Positions 58,988 through 64,000 of a stretch of 64,000 nt of DNA are shown here, one piece after another (within the stretch, counting starts at the first letter, position 1; every line of letters starts with the position of its first letter). A model generated the notes under the pieces. That model ran no database searches. It was not told where the DNA came from and saw only the letters and a program-made list of their open reading frames with translations. Made by a program: the position numbers and the translations under genes. The DNA is from UBA1447 sp002329225. GTDB taxonomy: Bacteria > Bacillota > Clostridia > Oscillospirales > Acutalibacteraceae. The stretch is taken from the NCBI GenBank assembly GCA_050946835.1, contig JBMNVN010000002.1, forward strand, positions 124,001 through 188,000. The letters run 5' to 3'.

Positions 58988-59233
58988 CTATTTTTGCAAG
59001 TAATTATTAACAAGCATAATAAGCAAGTCATCTCTGTCGATTTTTCTGATAAGGTTGCGTGCATTGTTGTGCGTAGTAATATAAGTAGGGTCTTCAGAAA
59101 GAATATAGCCCACAATTTGAGCTGTAGGGTTATAGTTCTTTTCTTTTAACGCATCATAAACCAGTAAAAGTATTTCTTTAGTATTTTTTTCAGTATGTCC
59201 CTGCTTAGCAAATTCTATGGTGGGGTCAGACAT
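58988..59233 (-). CDS. ireB: IreB family regulatory phosphoprotein (UPF0297)
   Basis: 81 residues. NTKEILLLVYDALKEKNYNPTAQIVGYILSEDPTYITTHNNARNLIRKIDRDDLL matches IreB/YrzL throughout. In Enterococcus the protein is phosphorylated by the PASTA kinase IreK and modulates cephalosporin resistance. The ATG at 59233 follows GGAGGTGA; a longer reading from 59263 starts before that site. It precedes the 96-residue gene in one transcript. Confidence 0.93.
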   Translation of the reverse strand: MSDPTIEFAKQGHTEKNTKEILLLVYDALKEKNYNPTAQIVGYILSEDPTYITTHNNARNLIRKIDRDDLLIMLVNNYLQK

Positions 59234-59290
59234 ATACGTCACCTCCGCTAAAAAATTATACATTGTTTATCAACATAAAACAAGTGTTTT

Positions 59291-61672
59291 TCAGGTGCGA
59301 ATTGTAATGCCGTGGCTGCTAAGAGTTTTAATTGCATTATTCATCAATGCGTCGGCTTCTTCATCGGTGAGCGTTTTCTGTGCTGAACGCAGGCGTAAGC
59401 TGAAAGCAACGCTCTTTTTATCTGCGGGGATTTGTTTGCCTTCATAAATATCGAATAGTTCTATACTCTCCATCAATTCTCCTACAGCCTCGCTTATAAG
59501 TTCCTTCAACTTTTGTACAGGTGTATTTTTGTCACACAGCAGGGACAAATCCCTATCAACCGGCGGGAACTTCGGCATGGGAGTGTATAGCTTAAGCAAA
59601 TTCTTTGCTTTAAAAAGCAACTCCATATCCAGTTCGGCGACATAAAACCTTGTATTAACTTCATAATTGTCGCTCACCAAAGGGTTAATCTCGCCGATTA
59701 ATCCCACATTATCGCCGTCAACCGATATAAGTGCACAACGGGACGGGTGGTAACTGATGTTGGAGTTATCTGCAGAAAAACTGAAATTAATTATGCCGAG
59801 TACATCAAAGAGTTCCTCTATACAGCCCTTCAACATTAAGTATCCGTTTTCATGCCCGTAAGCACCGATAATCAGCTTCGGATTCTCATCAGGCAACTCT
59901 TCTTCACTTACCGGATGATACTCCGTCGCTATTTCAAAAAGCTTAGCCGCTGTATTCTTGTGTTTAAAATTATATGCAAGAACCTCCAGCATAGAAGGAA
60001 GAGCCGTTGTACGCATAATTCCGGTATCTTCGCCCAGAGGGTTGAGAATCTTAACATAATTTCGAAGTTCACTGTCTTCCGGCAACAATATTTTATCCAG
60101 ACATTTAGGACTATAAAAGGAGTAGGTTTGAACTTCGGTGTAACCGCAGGACAGCAGAGTATCACTAACTAAAACTTCAAAACTTTGCATTTGAGTCAAA
60201 CGTCCGTCGGCAATCCCTGTCAGTTCACGGTTAGGAATATTTTCGTATCCGTAGAGTCTGGCAATCTCTTCGGAAAGATCGGCAAGATGTTCAATGTCCT
60301 GTCTGAAAGTAGGCACAATTACATTACCGTTTTCAACGGAAAAACCGAGTAAATTCAGGTAATTTTCCTGTTGAGAGTAAGATAAATTGATACCGATAAA
60401 TTCATTAATCCAGTCGGTATTAAAAGGTATTTCGGTACAGGTTTTAGGTAGGGGATAGCAGTCAGCCAATCCCGTAATTATTTCGCCCGCTCCCAATACT
60501 TTTACCAGTTCAAGCGCTCTGTTCATTGCCTTAATGCAGGCATTCGGATCAAGCTGTTTTTCGAATCTTGAAGAAGATTCTGTGCGCATACCCAGTTTTT
60601 TAGCTGTACTCCTTACGTTTGCCCCGTTAAAACTTGCGGACTCAAAGACTACGGTTGTTGTGTTTTCAAGTATACCGCTGAATTCGCCGCCCATAACACC
60701 CGCAATTGCAATCGGTTTGTTCGAATCGGCTATAACGAGCATATCAGGTGTAAGACTTCTCTCAATACCGTCTAAAGTGACAATTTTTTCGCCCTGTGCT
60801 GCCGTACGGACAATTATTTTTCTGTTTTCTACCAGATTAATATCAAAAGCATGCATGGGCTGACCGTATTCCAGCATCACATAATTTGTTATATCAACTA
60901 TGTTATTAATCGGCCTTACACCGCTCGCGCGCAGTCTTTCACGCAACCATCTGGGCGAAGGTTCAACTTTTACATTTTCTACAACCGCACCGATGTAACG
61001 GTAACATTTGCCGCTATCGCTAATGCTTACTTCAAGCAGATTATTAATATTACCTTTGCCGGAAGGTGTAACCGGCTCATCAATTTGCAACAAGTCGCCG
61101 AAGGAAGCGGAGGCTTCCCTGGCTAAACCGATTACAGACAAACAGTCAGGTCGATTTGAAGTTATTTCAAATTCGAATACGGTATCGTCCAAACCGATGC
61201 TTTCTCTGATGTCCATACCGGGAGTTTTTACACAGTCTTCACCAAGAATAAAAATTCCGTCTGATATGGAATATGGGAAATCCATAACCGTCAGGCCGAG
61301 TTCAGCTAATGAGCACAGCATGCCGTTGCTTTCAACTCCGCGAATTTCACCTTTTTTTATAGTCTTTCCGCCATGTATGGTGGAATTATCAAGCGCAACC
61401 GGAACAAAATCACCGGCACATACATTTTGCGCCCCGGTAACTATTTGAATATTTTTATTACCGCCGACATTTACGGAGCAAACAAAAAGATGATCCGAGT
61501 TTGAATGAGGTTCAACAGTTATAACCTGCCCGACTACAATGTTGGACAGCATGGCACCTTCAATCTCTATACCCTCAACCTTGGAACCGGTCATAGTCAT
61601 ATTATCGGCAAATTCTTTATCGCTAACGGAATAGTCGTAATAATCCTTCAGCCACTTTTTTGATAATTTCAT
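59291..61672 (-). CDS. pheT: Phenylalanyl-tRNA synthetase beta subunit
   Basis: 793 residues. The N-terminal tRNA-binding OB domain shows VVGQVITVEPHSNSDHLFVCSVNVG; the B3/B4 editing domain, the B5 domain and the C-terminal ferredoxin-fold anticodon-binding domain (FPPVDRDLSLLCD) follow in order. With PheS it forms the alpha2-beta2 enzyme. GGGGG precedes the ATG, 9 bases after the pheS stop. Confidence 0.96.
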   Translation of the reverse strand: MKLSKKWLKDYYDYSVSDKEFADNMTMTGSKVEGIEIEGAMLSNIVVGQVITVEPHSNSDHLFVCSVNVGGNKNIQIVTGAQNVCAGDFVPVALDNSTIHGGKTIKKGEIRGVESNGMLCSLAELGLTVMDFPYSISDGIFILGEDCVKTPGMDIRESIGLDDTVFEFEITSNRPDCLSVIGLAREASASFGDLLQIDEPVTPSGKGNINNLLEVSISDSGKCYRYIGAVVENVKVEPSPRWLRERLRASGVRPINNIVDITNYVMLEYGQPMHAFDINLVENRKIIVRTAAQGEKIVTLDGIERSLTPDMLVIADSNKPIAIAGVMGGEFSGILENTTTVVFESASFNGANVRSTAKKLGMRTESSSRFEKQLDPNACIKAMNRALELVKVLGAGEIITGLADCYPLPKTCTEIPFNTDWINEFIGINLSYSQQENYLNLLGFSVENGNVIVPTFRQDIEHLADLSEEIARLYGYENIPNRELTGIADGRLTQMQSFEVLVSDTLLSCGYTEVQTYSFYSPKCLDKILLPEDSELRNYVKILNPLGEDTGIMRTTALPSMLEVLAYNFKHKNTAAKLFEIATEYHPVSEEELPDENPKLIIGAYGHENGYLMLKGCIEELFDVLGIINFSFSADNSNISYHPSRCALISVDGDNVGLIGEINPLVSDNYEVNTRFYVAELDMELLFKAKNLLKLYTPMPKFPPVDRDLSLLCDKNTPVQKLKELISEAVGELMESIELFDIYEGKQIPADKKSVAFSLRLRSAQKTLTDEEADALMNNAIKTLSSHGITIRT

Positions 61673-61681
61673 TTTATCCCC

Positions 61682-62701
61682 CTAAAACTGACTTAAAAAT
61701 CTGAGGTCATTTTCATAAAAGAGCCTCAAATCATCAATGTTAAAACGGAACATCACGATACGTTCCAAACCTACTCCAAAGGCGAATCCGCTGTATACTT
61801 CCGGGTCAATTCCTCCGGTCTTCAGCACTTTCGGATGCACCATTCCGCCTCCGAGAATCTCAATCCAACCTTCGTTTTTACACATCGGACAGCCCGCTCC
61901 CGAGCATCTGAAGCACGAAACATCAATCTCACAGGAAGGTTCGGTAAAAGGAAAATGATGAGGTCTGAGACGAATTTTTGTATTTTCACCGTAAAGCCGC
62001 TTGGCAAAAGCGTCTAAACACCCCTTTAAGTGCCCCATAGTAATTCCTTTGTCAACTACAAGCCCCTCAATCTGATGGAAAAGAGGGGAGTGGGTAGCGT
62101 CAACTGCATCTGATCGAAATACACGTCCCGGAGCGATTATTCTAATAGGTGGGGATTGCTTTTCCATTACTCTTATTTGAACGGGTGAAGTTTGGGTTCT
62201 TAATAACATTTTGTCGGTTATATAAAAGGTATCCTGAGTATCCCTTGCCGGATGATTTTCAGGAATATTCAGGGCTTCAAAATTATAATAGTCCCATTCC
62301 ACTTCAGGACCGGTTGCTATTTGGAACCCCATACCTAAAAATATTTCCTTAACCTCGTCAAGGACTATTGATAAAGGATGCTTATGACCGAGATGCGGAC
62401 GTATACCCGGTAGAGTTACGTCAATTGCTTCTGAGGACATTCTCTCGGTTAATTCGGCTTGTTTCAGTTTTTGTGTTGCCTGAAGAATTACTTCCTCAAT
62501 TTCTCCGCGAACTTCATTAGCAATTTGCCCCATTACCGGCCGTTCTTCCGGCGACAGGCGTCCCATCTGTTTCAGAACTGCTGTCAGCTCGCCTTTTTTG
62601 CCCAAAAATTTAATTCTTGCAGTTTCCAACTCTGCCTGTGTGCCGACTGACTTCAGCAGTTCAATTGCATCGTTTCTGATTTTTTCCAACTGATCGCGCA
62701 A
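61682..62701 (-). CDS. pheS: Phenylalanyl-tRNA synthetase alpha subunit
   Basis: About 339 residues. After a coiled-coil N-terminus (RDQLEKIRNDAIELLKSVG) the class II core shows GIRPHLGHKHPLSIVLDEVKEIF, FRSDAVDATHSPLFHQIEGLVVD (motif 2) and GFAFGVGLERIVMFRF (motif 3). TTG 62701 is preferred because GGAAGG is 9 bases ahead; an ATG at 62710 abuts that site. Expression is controlled by the T-box leader upstream. Confidence 0.95.
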   Translation of the reverse strand: MRDQLEKIRNDAIELLKSVGTQAELETARIKFLGKKGELTAVLKQMGRLSPEERPVMGQIANEVRGEIEEVILQATQKLKQAELTERMSSEAIDVTLPGIRPHLGHKHPLSIVLDEVKEIFLGMGFQIATGPEVEWDYYNFEALNIPENHPARDTQDTFYITDKMLLRTQTSPVQIRVMEKQSPPIRIIAPGRVFRSDAVDATHSPLFHQIEGLVVDKGITMGHLKGCLDAFAKRLYGENTKIRLRPHHFPFTEPSCEIDVSCFRCSGAGCPMCKNEGWIEILGGGMVHPKVLKTGGIDPEVYSGFAFGVGLERIVMFRFNIDDLRLFYENDLRFLSQF

Positions 62702-62720
62702 AGCTATCATCCTTCCATAA

Positions 62721-62988
62721 ATAAAAACCCTCGTCCTCATTTGAGGGACGAAGGTATTCTCCGCGTTACCACCCTGCTTTTTGCTTGATAAAAATAATCA
62801 AACAAACTCTCAAATACCTCGTAACGTAAGGTGACGTCACTGCCTACTTCCAAAGGGTTGAGCAGCACCGCTCCCGAGTGAACTTCAACAGTTTGCCATT
62901 TAATGCGCTTACAGCCACGGCGCATTTTCTCTTAAAGCTTAGTAGAAAACGGCGAAGAAGACTGCCTACTCTCTCGTTCAATGCGTTT
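62721..62988 (-). promoter_or_regulatory. Phenylalanine T-box riboswitch upstream of pheST
   Basis: On the minus strand the T-box core AGGGTGGTAACGCGG (62761-62775) is followed by a terminator, CCTTCGTCCCTCA / TGAGGACGAGGG then TTTTTATTT. Stem I begins CGAGAGAGTAGGCAG; its GAG and CAG pair with CTC and CTG that border the specifier loop TTGAAG-TTC-A. The specifier is UUC (62882-62880), a phenylalanine codon, as required for pheS. Uncharged tRNA-Phe should stabilise the antiterminator. This explains the 418-base gap between pheS and the next gene. Confidence 0.95.
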
Positions 62989-62993
62989 TACAA

Positions 62994-63022
62994 TTTATAA
63001 CACAAACATATTATCATTGCAA
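62994..63022 (-). promoter_or_regulatory. Promoter of the T-box-pheST transcript
   Basis: On the minus strand TTGCAA, 17 bases and TATAAA, just ahead of T-box stem I. Confidence 0.65.
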
Positions 63023-63050
63023 GTAAAATCAATATTTTTCAGACATTTAA

Positions 63051-63081
63051 TTGTAGAAAAGAATGTATATTATGATATAAT
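63051..63081 (+). promoter_or_regulatory. Extended -10 promoter of the NAD(P)HX repair gene
   Basis: TGATATAAT combines a TG element with TATAAT; TTGTAG 19 bases upstream is a weak -35 match. Confidence 0.55.
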
Positions 63082-63119
63082 TTAAATTAATAAGCTTTGT
63101 AATGAAAAAGGGTGATAAC

Positions 63120-64000
63120 TTGAGAATATTAAGCGGTGCTCAGACTAAGGCTGTAGAATGTTACGCGGTTGAGCGAGGAATGACTTTTTTAGGCCTTATG
63201 GAAAATGCCGGTACAGCTTGTGCAGAAGTTATCAGGGACGTGGTTCTTCCCCGACTGTCCGGTAAAAAAATCTTGGTAGTCAGCGGAACGGGGAAAAACG
63301 GCGGCGACGGATTTGTTGTAGCCGAAAAACTGTATGAAGCGGGGATAGAGGTCAGCGTATTGCTTTGCAAGGGCGAACCTAAAGATGAAGAATCCCTCGA
63401 GATGCTAAACAGGATTAAAAAATTACCGATTGAAATAATTGGAAGTGCGGAAGTCTTAAATACCGAGTACTACAACAGTGCGGATATAATTGTTGATGCG
63501 ATATTCGGAACAGGGTTCAAAGGTGCGATGGAGTTCGATATCTTAAAGGTTGTTGAACTTATAAACAAGAGCAAAGCAATAAAAGTAAGTATTGACATTC
63601 CAAGCGGCCTTTATTGTGACTCCGGTGAGGAAACACAAGCTTTTGTAAAACCTGATTACACTCTTGCTTTAAACAACCTTAATCCGGTACATGTTTTGGT
63701 TCCGGCCTCATATTATTGCGGAAAAGTGATTCTTTGTGATATCGGTATTACAGACGATGTATACGAGCGCTTGACAGGGTTGAAAACTTTTGGATTAAAC
63801 GATAATGGAATTAAACAGCTTTTTAAGCCGATATCTCTCACCGTAAATAAAGGCGACAACGGACATGTGTTGAGTATATGCGGAAGTAAGAGTATGCCCG
63901 GAGCTGCAGTCTTGGCCGCAAAAGGGGCTGTATTTTCCGGTGCAGGTTTAGTTACCTGTGCCTTTCCTGAATGTGCTTATTCTGCAATATCTTCAAAACT
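63120..64000 (+). CDS. nnr: Bifunctional NAD(P)H-hydrate repair enzyme, 5' part
   Basis: 293 codons are visible and the frame runs off the window. The N-terminal epimerase (YjeF-N) begins RILSGAQTKAVECYAVERG and has VVSGTGKNGGDGFVVAEKLY, IVDAIFGTGFKG and SIDIPSGLYCDSG. From about residue 240 (NKGDNGHVLSICGSKSMPGAAVLAAKGA) the ADP-dependent dehydratase (carbohydrate-kinase fold) starts, so the fused clostridial form is expected. It repairs hydrated NADH and NADPH. TTG start after AAGGGTGAT. Confidence 0.93.
   Translation, partial: MRILSGAQTKAVECYAVERGMTFLGLMENAGTACAEVIRDVVLPRLSGKKILVVSGTGKNGGDGFVVAEKLYEAGIEVSVLLCKGEPKDEESLEMLNRIKKLPIEIIGSAEVLNTEYYNSADIIVDAIFGTGFKGAMEFDILKVVELINKSKAIKVSIDIPSGLYCDSGEETQAFVKPDYTLALNNLNPVHVLVPASYYCGKVILCDIGITDDVYERLTGLKTFGLNDNGIKQLFKPISLTVNKGDNGHVLSICGSKSMPGAAVLAAKGAVFSGAGLVTCAFPECAYSAISSK

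Noticed and set aside
62737..62925. Minus-strand open frame upstream of pheS
   Set aside because: It lies wholly inside the T-box leader, which explains the sequence fully.
1..64000. CRISPR arrays, insertion sequences, prophage genes
   Set aside because: No regularly spaced repeats, transposase, integrase or structural phage genes were seen on either strand.

Overview
The window looks like chromosome of a low-GC, monoderm (Gram-positive) anaerobe of the Clostridia, possibly Oscillospirales-like. This is inferred from strong AGGAGG-type ribosome binding sites with many TTG/GTG starts, a phenylalanine T-box leader before pheS, IreB, a LemA/DUF2207 pair, a DUF4080 radical SAM protein, heterodimeric ABC exporters and the absence of outer-membrane genes. 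Consensus sigma-A promoters (TTGACA, 17 bp, TATAAT-like) are common. No rRNA, CRISPR array, insertion sequence or intact prophage is visible.

Layout. 1-6608: a compact plus-strand run (M42 peptidase tail, GNAT acetyltransferase, methionine gamma-lyase-like PLP enzyme, DUF2461, phosphohexomutase, Gfo/Idh/MocA oxidoreductase, EamA transporter). 6640-9070: an accessory pocket bounded by a repeated hairpin and tRNA-Pro(GGG). It holds an AbrB-RelE type toxin-antitoxin pair, the 3' tail of a lost gene, a threonine-rich lipoprotein and a decayed paralogue of that lipoprotein. 9200-13111: polyamine transporter potABCD. 13200-13516: tandem tRNA-Leu(GAG) and tRNA-Leu(CAG). 13608-16706: a membrane GAF/GGDEF/EAL protein with a dead GGDEF and an intact EAL. 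17247-18755: a three-gene operon that looks like an ExbB/ExbD proton-driven motor, next to a divergent large secreted BIG2 protein (19005-21632). 21720-29060: radical SAM, alanine racemase, LemA/DUF2207 and a GH13 glucosidase.

29154-40425 is a minus-strand catabolic region. A DeoR regulator, a sorbose-1-phosphate-reductase-like dehydrogenase, E2, E3, a fused E1 alpha-beta of a 2-oxoacid dehydrogenase complex, a GH95 fucosidase-family enzyme and a HAD phosphatase form one operon. A 1-phosphofructokinase-family kinase lies upstream with its own promoter. 40661-45844 holds an unknown gene, a ChbG deacetylase and a heterodimeric ABC exporter. 45847-50437 holds an ArsC-like protein and an Rrf2-iscS-iscU-nadA-mnmA cluster, which joins Fe-S assembly to sulfur- or cluster-dependent NAD and tRNA enzymes. 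50636-55685 is a purEMNHD purine operon. 55793-58608 is a MacA/MacB-like adaptor and permease with no adjacent ATPase. 58679-62990 (minus) holds a hypothetical gene, ireB, and pheST behind a Phe T-box. The window ends inside an NAD(P)HX repair enzyme.

The best candidate for an undescribed system is the ExbB/ExbD-like operon at 17247-18755, with its second ExbD-like subunit and the adjacent secreted protein. Functions are assigned by reading motifs; no database search was possible.
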